From Glycine soja (taxonomy: Eukaryota; Streptophyta; Magnoliopsida; Fabales; Fabaceae), in NCBI RefSeq assembly GCF_004193775.1, contig NC_041005.1, forward strand, positions 12,278,501 to 12,342,500: 64,000 nucleotides of DNA, in the 5' to 3' direction. The notes under the pieces are model-generated. The model was given only the letters and a program-made list of their open reading frames with translations. It searched no databases and had not been told where the DNA came from. The position numbers were made by a program, and so were the translations under genes. Below, piece after piece: positions 44,780 to 55,348 of the stretch; positions within the stretch are counted from its first letter, which is position 1, and each line of letters begins with the position of its first letter.

Positions 44780-46652
44780 ATGGGATCAAGTCAAAAGCCT
44801 TCGCTTAAAAAGAGGTTCTATCAAGTCAAAATCAAGAGCTTAGAGGTCACTAGTTTAGGAGAGTTGGGGCAATTAATGGGTCAACTTCAACGGCAAGCCT
44901 TCCGCAAAGCCTATGGTAAGATTTGGGACCTAGCTAGGGTAGAAGTCTCCATGGAACCGATTGCATCCCTTTCCCAGTATTATGACCAGCCCCTAAGGTG
45001 CTTCACATTTGAGGACTTCCAGCTAGTGCCGACTGTGAAAGAGTTGGAAGAAATCCTGGGATGCCAACTGGGAGGAAGGAAGCCATATCTTTTCTTTGGG
45101 TTCTATCCCTCCACGACAAGAGTTGCCAAGGTAGTGAAAATCTCAGCACAAGAGTTGGAACGTCTAAAGCAAAACAGAAATGGAGTAGTCGGAGTACCAA
45201 GGAAGTGTTTGGAGGAAAGGGCAAAGACCTTGGAAAATCAAGGCGAATTGGCTTTCTTTTATTGACATCTTGGCGTTTTTTATCTTTGGAGTTGTCCTCT
45301 TTCCGAATATGGAAGGGTTAGTGGACCTAGCAGCGATTGACGCTTTCCTCGCCTTTCATCATGGCAAGGAAAGCCCGGTCGTCGCCATTTTGGCCATGTA
45401 TGACACGTTCGGTCGGGGATGTGAAAAGAGCAGCGCAAGAATTGTTTGTTGTGCACTGGCTCTCTATGTGCGGCTGGTTTCACACCTTTTTTCTCCAAGA
45501 AGGTAGGCCCGTCTATCCGCTACAAGGTCACCGCTCGTGCGTCGAAAAAGGAAAGGGGAATTGGGACCAACTCTTGGCTAGCATGGAGGGGCGTCTGTTA
45601 ATTGGTTCCCTTGCTAGAAGGAAGGAAGAATCAGGATTCTATCTTCATGCGAAGGATTTCCAAATGTTCCCTTAATCGGAACAAGGGGTTGTATAAATTA
45701 TAATCCTGTCCTCGCCATAAGACAGCTTGGCTACCCCATGAGAGGAGCGCCATTAGATGAAAGCATCACGCCTTTCATTACACGGGGTTTCAGTGACCCC
45801 AATGCAAAGGTACTCCAAGGAGTTTGCAAGGCATGTGATGCGGCGTGAAGAAAGGACAGAGAGCTTAGGGGAAGCAGTAATGGGATCATCGGCGGCTATC
45901 ATAAGTGGCTGAGAGTCCGAACACAAGGATTGGATTGGCTCCCAAATCTAAAGACTGTGAGAGACGATGAGGTTAAAGCTTCGGAAGAAAGTGATGAGGT
46001 ACAAGCCCTAAAGGCAGAGCTTGAAAGAGCCCGGGTAGTCGAAGAGAAGTTCAAGTCCATAGCCATCAAAGTCTGAAAAGAGTATGATGAACTAAGGGAC
46101 GTCAATATGGCCACAGCTGAAGCTTTGGAACGAGAAACCAAGAAGGCCCGAAAGGAAGAACACGACCAAAGCAAAGTTTTGAGGGGCTTTATAGGGCAGC
46201 AATAGTGAGCTCAAGCTCCGAAGAGGTGAAAGGAATCATCACGGGTCAAAGGCATGATCTTGAAGGACGAGCTAAAGGCTTGCCTTAGGTCGAAAAGAAA
46301 TTTGTCCCAAAAGTTAAGCGAGACTGAAGGGAATATGTGGGCCATCATCGATGAGTGCAAAGAGAAGCTAAATCTAGCGGCGACTCACGTGCAAAGGCTA
46401 GAGGATGAGTACGCCAAGATATCAGCAGAAAGGGAAGCAAGGGAAAGGGTAATTGATTCATTGCACCAAGAGGCAACAATGTGGATGGACCGATTTGCTC
46501 TTACTTTGAACAGGAGTCAAGAACTTCCGCGATTGCTAGCCAAGGCCAAAGCAGTGGCGGACACCTACTCCGCCCTCGAGGAGATCCACGGACTTCTCAG
46601 CTATTGTCAGCATATGATAGACTTAAGGGACCATATGATTAGAAACCGCTAG
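44780..46652 (+). pseudogene. Ogre-type ORF1 pseudogene
   Basis: The ATG at 44780 opens MGSSQKPSLKKRFYQVKIK, then SLGELGQLMGQLQRQAFRKA, LSQYYDQPLRCFTFEDFQLV and PTVKELEEILG, a pattern I know from the extra ORF upstream of gag in Ogre elements (DUF7745 type, function unknown). The frame breaks near 45240 and continues in other frames (FPNMEGLVDLAAIDAFLAF, then FQMFP) with stops near 45675 and 46075. The last piece (46254-46652) is a charged, coiled-coil-like segment (LKDELKACLRSKRNLSQKL ... AEREARERVIDSLHQEA) ending at a stop at 46650-46652. Confidence 0.8.
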
Positions 46653-47285
46653 GAAGTTTGTATTGTCGCTCAGATCTTGACTAGTTATAACTTTTTGAAT
46701 AAGATGAGTTTATCCCACGTTTTTACTCCAAAAATCAGTGCGAATCAAGTCACTCCTGTATTTTATCTCTAGCATGCATTGTATGTTGGTCTCGTCCTTT
46801 GTCACGGGAAGCCGGAAGGTCCATATCACCTTCTTAATTGTACACATGGGGCACTGCGCCCCCAAATGCGCAAGTAAGAAGAGATAATTTTCCGGGCTCT
46901 CGTGTCCGTAAAATGCATTCATATCATGCATCACATAAGCATCTCTTCATAACATCATAATGAACATATCGTTCCTGCATTTGTCCGTTATCATATCCCA
47001 ACCTCACATTTTGCATGAGTCATTGCATCATCATGCGTTCAACATACTTTTTGTTCTACAAACTACATACCTTTTGTTTTCATGTTTGCTCACGCATGAG
47101 CCTTGCATTTTCCTCTACAAAACAAAAACAAAAAAAAAGGAAGCATGAAAATTCATGATGCATTCTTGGTTGCATATATTCGGTACCATGAGCCAACCAT
47201 GTTGGGATCATAAACCCATTTCTAAAAAAAAAAAAAAAACACGCTTTACGGCGCCCCTACCAAACCCGTGCTAGAGCTAGAGTAA
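46653..47285 (+). other. Spacer between ORF1 and gag
   Basis: 633 bp with no gene. It repeats the character of the leader (CATGCATTG, GGGCACTGCGCCCC), and a run of A lies at 47224-47239. Confidence 0.55.
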
Positions 47286-49057
47286 TGGGTGAAGTAGAGA
47301 AGGTGCAAGAGCAGATGAAGGCCGACATGGAGGCCATGAAAGGGCAAATGGCCACAATGATGGAGACCATAATAAGCATGAAGAAGATAATGGAAGCCAA
47401 TGCGGTTATAGTTGCCGCTACTAGCGCTATTGCTAAGGTGAACCCGATGCTCCCATCTGGCCTCAAGCAAATGAATCATCCAACCTAAAATATGATAGGC
47501 AAAGATTTGGGAAGTACGGATGACCCCATGATGTGCAAATTCAAAACAAGCACGCCTTCCCGCCATATGGCTTGCCTCCCAAACTATACACCACCCAATG
47601 TGGCGTACATTCCCAATGAGGATGTCAAAAACTCCACTTCCATACTCATTAAGAGCCAACAACCTCAATCTGATCATGCACATGTCTCTCGACCCATGGA
47701 GGAGACACATGGAATGCCCCACCACAATCTAGCCGACTTCGAGCCTTGCCTCGGATATGCCACTGAAGGGCAAGCAGTTGGTGGTATACCCCTGCAAAAC
47801 ACTTTGGAGGGCCCTCAGTGTCACCCACAACCACAACCCTCACATTCCACAGCGGTTAAAAACCCTCATGCTATGGCAAAAATGGGAAAGAGGAAAGGCT
47901 CAGGGCCATTGAAAGAGGTAAAGATTATGCCTTTGCTAACCTAGAAGAGTTGTTCCTAGTACCTAATATCATCACCCCTCCCAAGTTCAAGGTGCTGGAC
48001 TCTGACAAGTACAAGGAGACTACTTGTCCCAAGAACCATCTAAAGATGTATTGTTAGAAGATGGGGGAATACGCAAAAGATGAGGAATTGCTGATACATT
48101 CCTTCCAAGAAAGTCTTACTGGGGTAGCTGTTACCTGGTACACTAACTTGGAATCTTCCCGAGTCCATTCTTGGAAGGACCTAATGGTTGCCTTTGTTAG
48201 GCAGTATCAGTACAATTTTGATATGGTTCCGGATAGGATGCAACTACAGAACATTTGCAAAAAGGGGGACGGATCTTTCAAAGAACACGCCCAAAAGGTG
48301 GAGGGATCTGGCGGCCCAGGTGGTACCCCCAATGATGGAAAGGGAGACGATGATCGTGATGGTAGACACATTATCAATACTCTACTATGAAAAGATGGTG
48401 GGCTACGCACCTTCAAAGCTTTGAGGATTTGGTCTTTGCCAGTGTGGGTCTGAAAAAAGGCAAATTTAGTCATCCTGCTTGGACGAATGAGAAAACTGGG
48501 GCAAATGAAGAGGGTGAGAAAGAGGGAGAAACCCATGCTGTGACTGATATTCCTATATGGCCAAGTTTCCCACCAACCCAAAAATGTCATTACTCAGCCA
48601 ATAACAAACCTCCTTACCCATCACCCAGTTATCCACAAAGGTCATCCCTAAATCAACCACAAAGCCTGTCTACCGCACTTCCAATGACGAAGACCACCTT
48701 TAGCACAAACCAAAAAAAACACCAACCAAGAAATGAATTTTGCAGCGAAAAGCCTGTAGGATTCACCCCAAATTCCGGTGTCATATGCTAACTTGCTCCC
48801 ATATCTACTTGATAACGCAATGGTAGCCATAACCCCTGCTAGGTTCCCTCAAACCCCCATTTTTCTAAGGATATGACTCGAACGCAACATGTGCATATCG
48901 TGGGGGAGCCCTGGGGCATTCCATTGAGCACTGTATGACCCTCAGGCGTAAGGTGCAAGGTCTAATTGATGCGGGCTGGCTGAAATTTGAGGAGAATCGC
49001 GTGTAAATCCTGACATTGACAAGAGATGCCACACAGGGGGCAATTTTGAAAACTGTT
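47286..49057 (+). pseudogene. Ogre-like gag pseudogene
   Basis: It opens MGEVEKVQEQMKADMEAMKG with a methionine-rich coiled-coil-like N-terminus, followed by a proline-rich linker. The capsid-like region from ~47960 reads PPKFKVLDSDKYK, a stop near 48057, then FQESLTGVAVTWYTNLES and RQYQYNFDMVPDRMQLQN. After frame changes near 48300 and 48430, a tail includes SYANLLPYLLDNAMVAITP and a zinc-knuckle-like CAYRGGALGHSIEHC (~48885-48930), then LIDAGWLKFEENRV and a stop near 49004. Nothing of protease follows. Confidence 0.82.
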
Positions 49058-49364
49058 GTTAGATGTCTCTAATGACTCATCAGGATTTTCAAGTGCAAGC
49101 CATTGGTCAGTTTGCTCAAGCGACCTGTGCTCCTGAGTTTGGACTTCCAAGACCGTTCAATCAGAGATTACTCGTCTTGCACGTTGGTGGGGTTGCCGTA
49201 AAACAACGAGTAAAGTTCAAAACAAATAAGTTTCAAAATAAAAAATAAGTTTCAAAATAAAAAATAAAAAGGCATTTGGTTGACTGTGTTTTCAAGTAAA
49301 AATATAGACGTTCATGTGACCTCATTTTGTCTTTTTAGAAAGAAGTGAGTTATCAAGAATAAGA
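49058..49364 (+). other. Remnant between gag and the embedded solo LTR
   Basis: No domain is recognised. An AT-rich direct repeat (TTTCAAAATAAAAAATAA, twice near 49225-49265) precedes the solo LTR. Confidence 0.45.
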
Positions 49365-50332
49365 TGTTGGACAAATGGCCTCAGTTACCTTAAGAAAAAG
49401 GGGGGTTGAATTAAGATGCAAAGACTATTCCCCAATTGAACTATCACTCTTTCTTTTTGGATTAACAATGCACCCTTAACATGAATTACTCAAAAGACAA
49501 TTCAAAATAAACTTCTTTAAAGCAAAAGATAAATAGCAATAAATAAAAGAAGTTTAAAGGAAGAAAGGAATGCAAACTTGATTTATACTGGTTCGGCCAC
49601 TTCCCGCGCCTACATCCAGTCCTCAAGAAACCCACTTGAGATTTTCCATTCTCTTTGTAAAACTCCTTTTACAAAGTCTGAACCACACAGGGACAACCCT
49701 TCCCTTGTGTTCAAGAATCCTCTACAATAAGAGACTCTCAGTCTCTTAATCCCTTTTCAGAAGTAAGAAGAAGAGAAGAAGAAATCTCTCTTAAAAGGGA
49801 TAGATTGTACAATGAAGACCAATCAAAATTCCTTATTGAATATGCAAGTGGTTGACCAAGGAATCTTTTTGAGAGGATAAGACAGTTCAGTTCAGAAAAA
49901 CTCTTAATCTTTTGAGAGGATAAACTTTGTGGGCAATGAAAACTCTCTTTAAATTCGTGCTTCCAAGCCACCTTTGATGCCCATTCATAAACCATTTGAA
50001 TAGATGTGACTCTTGGAAATTATTTTCCGAAAATCCCCTCTAGTAATTAATTACAAGACTTGTGTAAACGATTGCAGGTTTTAAAAATTTGAATATAAAC
50101 ATTTTCAGCTGTTGGTAATCGATTACCAGAGAGCAAATCTCAATTTGAAATGATAGAATTCTTTGGTCAAACCTTTTGTTTTTTTAATTTGGAAACTTCT
50201 CCCTAAGATTCTAGAGATCAACTTGATCATATATCTTGATTTTCTTGGATTCTTGGATTCTTGCCTTGAATAAAACTTGGAAGCACTTGATCCTTTGGCA
50301 TCATCAAAACATCAAAACATCTTGCTTCTACA
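49365..50332 (-). mobile_element. Solo copia-type LTR inside the Ogre-like element
   Basis: Starts TGTTGGACAAATGGCCTCAG and ends CTTGCTTCTACA on the plus strand, the same family as 3192-4732, inverted relative to 23565-24625. It keeps the shared block CTGGTTCGGCCACTTCCCG and the palindrome TAATCGATTA (near 50116). The flanks taaga (49360-49364) and tagga (50333-50337) match in four of five bases. Confidence 0.85.
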
Positions 50333-51052
50333 TAGGAGTCATTTGACTTAATCCATCAAAAAATCCTTCAACTATTTCTCGTCCTTGGAAAATTCTTTTT
50401 GCAAGAATCAACTGCTTCTTTCATTCTTCCTCACTACGAGGCTATGAAAACAAGACAACGATTGGTACCTCAAAGCCTTACACTGGGGCAATGAGGGGCA
50501 CCGTGCATGAGCCTCAAGTGAACATAGGGGCCGATCAAAAGTTCTCACCCATCGATGTTTTCAACAAAAAAAAGGGGGGACAAACCCTAGGATTTCAATA
50601 GATTGATTAAACGACAAACAGCTCTATTGCCATCACTCCAAAATGGTCAAGTGACTAAATCAAACAGAACATACACTTTGAGGGGGTTCCCGGAGAGATT
50701 TGCAAAAGATAGGATAAGGTTGCATGAATTATCACCTCTTTCAAAAGGACAGTCAATCTGTGTTTTCCAAAAAAATTAAATCAAAATCAAAATCACAAAA
50801 CAAGGAAAGAATGACATGAACATTGTACAAACTTTCCATTTCATTGCATTATTTCATATGAAGTCCGCATTTACCAAATTTCACAACAAAGGTTGCATGC
50901 ATCTGCATCCCTAAAAATCATGTTGACTACATAGATTCCCTACATCTAAATGTCCAAATCTTTTGAATTTGGGATGACCGGCTCTCTCGATGAGTCGATC
51001 TCTTGCTTTCTCATAAGGGTGGACCCTTGGGTACTAGTTACCCTCACCTTTA
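50333..51052 (+). other. Ogre-like interior remnant
   Basis: A short stretch resembling coding sequence (GTSKPYTGAMRGTVHEPQ, near 50467-50520) without a recognised domain, then non-coding sequence. Reverse transcriptase and integrase would be expected about here and are absent. Confidence 0.45.
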
Positions 51053-51262
51053 GAGGAATACACGTCCTCGCCAACAGAGGGCTGCACGCCCTCACCTTGA
51101 GAGGACTACACGTCCTCGCCAACAAAGGGCTGTATTCCCTCACCTTGAAGAGGACTACACATCCTCGCCAACAGAGGGCTGCACGCCCTCACCTCCAGAG
51201 GACTATACATCCTCGCCTTGAGAGGGTTGCACGCCCTCACCTTTAGAGGGCTACGTGTCCTC
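51053..51262 (+). repeat. Array of nine 17-bp hairpins
   Basis: Two alternating units about 25 bp apart: GAGGACTACACGTCCTC and GAGGGCTGCACGCCCTC, with variants, separated by GCCAACA or ACCTT spacers. Each unit folds into a 6-bp stem with a 5-bp loop. The change GGAC to GGGC in the left arm goes with GTCC to GCCC in the right arm. Open frames across it are by-products of the repeat. Confidence 0.85.
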
Positions 51263-52263
51263 ATTTTCAGTGTGCTCCACATCCGCACCTTAAGAGAATT
51301 TAAGGTCCTCTATCCTTAAATGCTTAACCAAGACTTGCACTCCCGGTTAAGGGACTAGTAGTTTCCTTTTAACGGTTCCTGGGCCACCCCCTGATATTGG
51401 AGGAGGGCCAACTGTGCGAGCACAACCAGAGAGGGAGGCTATCACACAACTACTATGCATACCGGGGCAAGATTTCACCCGTGCCGCTGCAAAGAGACGA
51501 GTGCGGATCATGCGCACCAACATGACCACTCTTACACAGATATAAATGACATTGCTACTTAGCAACATTCTGCCCAGCGACCGCAATGCCAATCTCCCCC
51601 TGCAAAAGTATCAGTTGGTCTGTGTCGTCCCGACATGGGTAAGTATGCATATGGTTCAACTGATTTCTGATACCATCTATTGTTTGCAGGGATCGCACCC
51701 ACAAAGACACCCAGTGGACCTGAAGAAGTCCAACAGGGCCCTGGGGTTTCCATCTCTGGTTACGGGCCTCTGTCGGCCCTACAGGGCGCCCGTTCCCCCC
51801 AGCAAGTTCATGTCGTCATGGCATAGTTCTAGGGAGTGCCTGTCGCCCCCAGCAAGGTCATCAGGTCCCCCCTACCAATCGAGCTTTCATCAAGAAGTTT
51901 TGCGTCTCCAGGCAGGCGCAAGGCGAAACACCACAGCAGCCTGGCGATGGCCGGCAGCGGGCAACAGACGCACCGCCATCACCTCTAGAGTTCACCTCTG
52001 CTCATCCACAAAAAGGTTTGAGTATTGCCTACACCACATGGCCGACCAATAGGCGACCAAGTCCAAAGCCAAAGGTAAGCAAAGTACTAGGTCAGTGACC
52101 GACAAGTCATAAGGCGTCCAGCTCAAGACGTTAAAGAAGCGCTACTAGGAGGCAACCTAGTACCTTTTGAATCTATGCTTGTTATTTGATCACTTTTTAT
52201 AGTAGGACGCACCTAGTTGCTCATGATCCTGGGAATTTAAATAAAACAAGTGCAAGCTCGGAA
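51263..52263 (+). other. Ogre-like 3' region, no gene supported
   Basis: GC-richer stretch with short frames on both strands and no known domain. A block near 52095-52170 (CAAGACGTTAAAGAAGCGCTACTAGGAGGCAACC type) is unassigned. Confidence 0.45.
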
Positions 52264-52535
52264 GGTAGTCATACCTCACAAAATATATATATGTATGTTT
52301 AGGTAGTGAAAATGCCTTAGATATGCATGTATGTAAACAAAAAATACTTCACAAAATATATATATGTATGTTTAGGTAGAAAGATACCTTGGATATGCAT
52401 GTATATAGCAAAAATACCTTACAAAACATATATAGGTATGTTTAGGTAGCAAGATACCTTGGATATGCGTGTATATAGCAAAAATACCTCACAAAAATAT
52501 ACACATGTTTAGGTAGCAAAATACCTCATGAAAAA
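52264..52535 (+). repeat. Tandem repeat, about four units of 70-85 bp
   Basis: Each unit contains ACCTCACAAAATATATAT, ATGTTTAGGTAG and, in the first three, ATACCTTGGATATGCATGTA or a close variant. The last unit (52490-52535) is shortened. Confidence 0.8.
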
Positions 52536-53040
52536 AAAAACAAACAAGAAAAAGAAATAAACAAATGATAAAAAAGGAAAAGAAAAATAAGTTGTTTAGC
52601 TGAAAAACCGATATGCTTTTGAAAAGAGATGACTTCCAACTTTTCTTTGAAAAAATCACTGATCATAACTAGTTTTTAAAAATGTGTATACACCTGAAGG
52701 GTGAATGCTGTGAAAATTTCCCCGGACGCCCAAAATGGACTCGGATGAATGCACAAATGGATAAAAGAGCATATTTTGGAAACATTGGGTTGATTTAAAA
52801 TAGAGGAAAATGAATCCTGAGCCCTAGCATCACATGACCATAAAAATTTGACACTTGAGTGTCCGCATAGGTGCATGCATGACCAGTTTTGCATAAAATT
52901 TCCAAATCATCATTTTTGCATTTGTGTCATGGAAATAATGTGGGGCACCCCTTTTATCCTTGAGCCAAACCAAACCCCGACATGTATCATGTCTAGCCAT
53001 TCTACAAACCTTGAGCCAAAATCATGACTCACTATAATCC
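52536..53040 (+). other. Ogre-like 3' region, no gene
   Basis: Non-coding. Nothing recognised. Confidence 0.4.
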
Positions 53041-53225
53041 TTACCCTCGGAAGCAAAAAAGGAAAGAAGGAAAATTTCCAATCAAAGAGAAAGCAAAAAG
53101 AAAAGAAAGGAAATTCCCAATCAAAGAGTGGGAGAAAGCAAAAAGAAAAGAAAGAAAATTCCCAACCAAAGAATGGGAGAAAGTAAAAAAAGGAAGGAAA
53201 GAAAGTTCTTGATCAAAGAAACTAG
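53041..53225 (+). repeat. Purine-rich tandem repeat, about four units of 35-45 bp
   Basis: Units of the type GAAAATTTCCAATCAAAGAG followed by AAAGCAAAAAGAAAAGAAAG. The reading frames on both strands across it come from the repeat. Confidence 0.8.
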
Positions 53226-53809
53226 AAGAAATGTGCAGAAAGGTCTTTTGACCAGACAATATCTGAACAATACAAAATTGTCACCAAATGAACAAAAGAA
53301 AGAAAAGGAAACCATGACCTAAAGTGGTCTTCTCCCTTTGATTACCAACCAAAATCCTGTGCGTCGGTGACTTGTTCGCCTAGCGCAAAACCAAAACAGA
53401 AAAGGAAAAGGGGCAAAAACACACAAAAGCCGAAAAACCCACCAAAAGAACCCATTCCCAAGGGAAGCCCTATTGATCCATGATCACGCATGTAATTTTT
53501 GATTTGATAGGAAATAATTTGCAAAGTCAAGTCATGACATATCTATGGTTCGGAATTAGGATGAAACACTTACCTGTGCGAGATTGATACACTTTGAGTG
53601 ATTTTCTTCTATTTTTGTCGAACCCAGTGTTTCCTCTAAATGGTCATTTAGAAACGAAATGCTAACATCCAAAATCTCATTTATGGTTATGAGAAAATTT
53701 CATCAGCATACTCTCCTTCCCCGGTAGACGCATTGTTTTTCACTCAAAAAGGCATATGCTGCTCTAATCAGTTGGAATATTTGTCTCTTTGCTAAAGCAT
53801 GTTTGCATT

Positions 53810-54175
53810 TTAGTGGAGAAAACACCGAGACTTTTTCAAGTCTCACAAGTTATCAAGAACTACATAGGTCTGAGTTCCTCATGGGAGGATACGTAGGAGC
53901 AAAAGCCTCGCTTTTGTTGACCGCACCGCTTTCTGTTACCATGACCCAAGAGCTGGTAGCCTGCGGAGACACCTTACGGTTATCCGCACCTCGAGTGTGA
54001 TTGATAAGCGGAGGCCAATATGGTCATCTGCGCCCTTTCCGGAGATGTAGGCATCTTCTGGTGGAGACTTTTTCAAGTCTCACAAGTTATCTAGAACTAC
54101 GTAGGTCTGAGTTCCTCATTGGAGGATACGTAGGAGCAAGAGCCTTGCTTTTGTCGGCCGCCCCATAATCTTTGT
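53810..54175 (+). repeat. Two ~115-bp copies of the LTR hairpin block in the 3' region
   Basis: Copies at about 53814-53926 and 54060-54170, each with GGAGA...GACTTTTTCAAGTCTCACAAGTTAT, then CTACATA or CTACGTA, CCTCAT, GAGGATACGTAGGAGCAA and GCTTTTGT. They match hairpin family 2 of the LTR. Confidence 0.8.
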
Positions 54176-54210
54176 CATACTGACCCTAAGGTCATGTGAC
54201 ATGCACCCTT

Positions 54211-54840
54211 GTGTCATCCAGAGACGGCGGGCCCGATGACACGCGGAGATACCTTACGGTTATCCGCACCCTTTTGTCATCTAGAGGCGGCGGGCCCGAT
54301 GACACGCAGAGACAAAATTTGGTCATTCTGCACCCTTGTGTCATCCAGAGGCGGCGGGCCCGATGACACGCGGAGATACCTTACGGTTATCCGCACCCTT
54401 GTGTCATCCAGAGGCGGTGGGCCCGGTGACACGCGGAGATACCTTATGGTTATCCGCACACTTTTGTCATCCAGAGGCGGCGGGCCCGATGACACGCAGA
54501 GACAAAATTTGGTCATTCTGCACCCTTGTGTCATCCAGAGGCGGCGGGCCCGATGACACGTGGAGATACCTTACGGTTATCCGCACCCTTGTGTCATCCA
54601 GAGGCGGCGGGCCCGATGACACGTGGAGATACCTTACGGTTATCCGCACCCTTGTGTCATCCAGAGGCGGCGGGCCCGATGACACGCGGAGATACCTTAC
54701 GGTTATCCGCACCCTTTTGTCATCCAGAGGCGGCGGGCCCGATGACACGTAGAGACAAAATTTGGTCATTCTGCACCCTTGTGTCATCCAGAGGCGGCGG
54801 GCCCGATGACATGCAGAGACTGACATAGTCTTCTGCACCT
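54211..54840 (+). repeat. Tandem array of ten 63-bp units, each with two hairpins
   Basis: Units start at about 54211, 54274, 54338, 54401, 54464, 54528, 54591, 54654, 54717 and 54781. Hairpin 1 has arms GTGTCATC and GATGACAC around a GC-rich loop. Hairpin 2 has three versions: closing arms GCGGA/TCCGC (or GTGGA/TCCGC) in units 1, 3, 4, 6, 7, 8; GCAGA/TCTGC (or GTAGA/TCTGC) in units 2, 5, 9; and GCAGA/TCTGC with a different inner stem (GACT/AGTC) in unit 10. The order is A B A A B A A A B C. Confidence 0.9.
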
Positions 54841-54927
54841 TTTGTTCCTCCGGGAACAACGAGTCATTTACATGCGAAAATTTTACGGTCACCCGCGACT
54901 CTCGTCAACCGAGAGGAACGAAATTAG

Positions 54928-55290
54928 TGTCATACCCTAATTTCGTCCGGGGATCTTTGCTTGATGACATGCGACCTTTCTTTGGTCCTTGTGAGGTGTT
55001 TGGCACCCATCATTAGGCAATTTGTGAAATTCCGGGAACAACAAGTCATTTACATGCGGAAATTTTATGGTCACCCGCGACTCTCGTCAACCGAGAGGAA
55101 CGAAATTAGTGTCATACCCTAATTTCGTCCGGGGATCTTTGCTTGATGACATGCGACCTTTCTTTGGTCCTTGTGAGGTGCTTGGCACCCATCATTAGGC
55201 AATTTGTGAAATTCCGGGAACAACAAGTCATTTGCATGTGGAGATTTTATGGTCACCCGCGACTCTCGTCAAATCGACAGGAACGAAATT
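54928..55290 (+). repeat. Tandem copies of the LTR left edge in the 3' region
   Basis: A 182-bp unit repeated at 54928 and 55110: the first ~110 bp of the LTR (TGTCATACCCTAATTTCGTC ... GTGAAATTCCGGGA) joined to ~70 bp ending GAGAGGAACGAAATTAG. A third flanking segment leads to the true LTR at 55349. Three LTR starts thus lie in 421 bp. Confidence 0.9.
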
Positions 55291-55348
55291 AGTGTCTTGT
55301 CTTTACTTTCCTTTTATCTCCAATAAAAGACAAGTAAAGAGGGGCAAC

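Noticed and set aside
50946..51288. Repetitive peptide frames on both strands
   Set aside because: By-products of the hairpin array; no known protein.
54211..54840. Resemblance to a CRISPR array (regular palindromic repeats)
   Set aside because: The intervening segments are themselves repeated, units are contiguous, there are no cas genes, and the DNA is plant nuclear.
54209..54892. Long overlapping reading frames on both strands repeating MTRGDTLRLSAP-like and DDTRVRITVRYL-like peptides
   Set aside because: The 63-bp repeat is a multiple of three, so it opens frames on both strands. No start context or known domain; not a gene.
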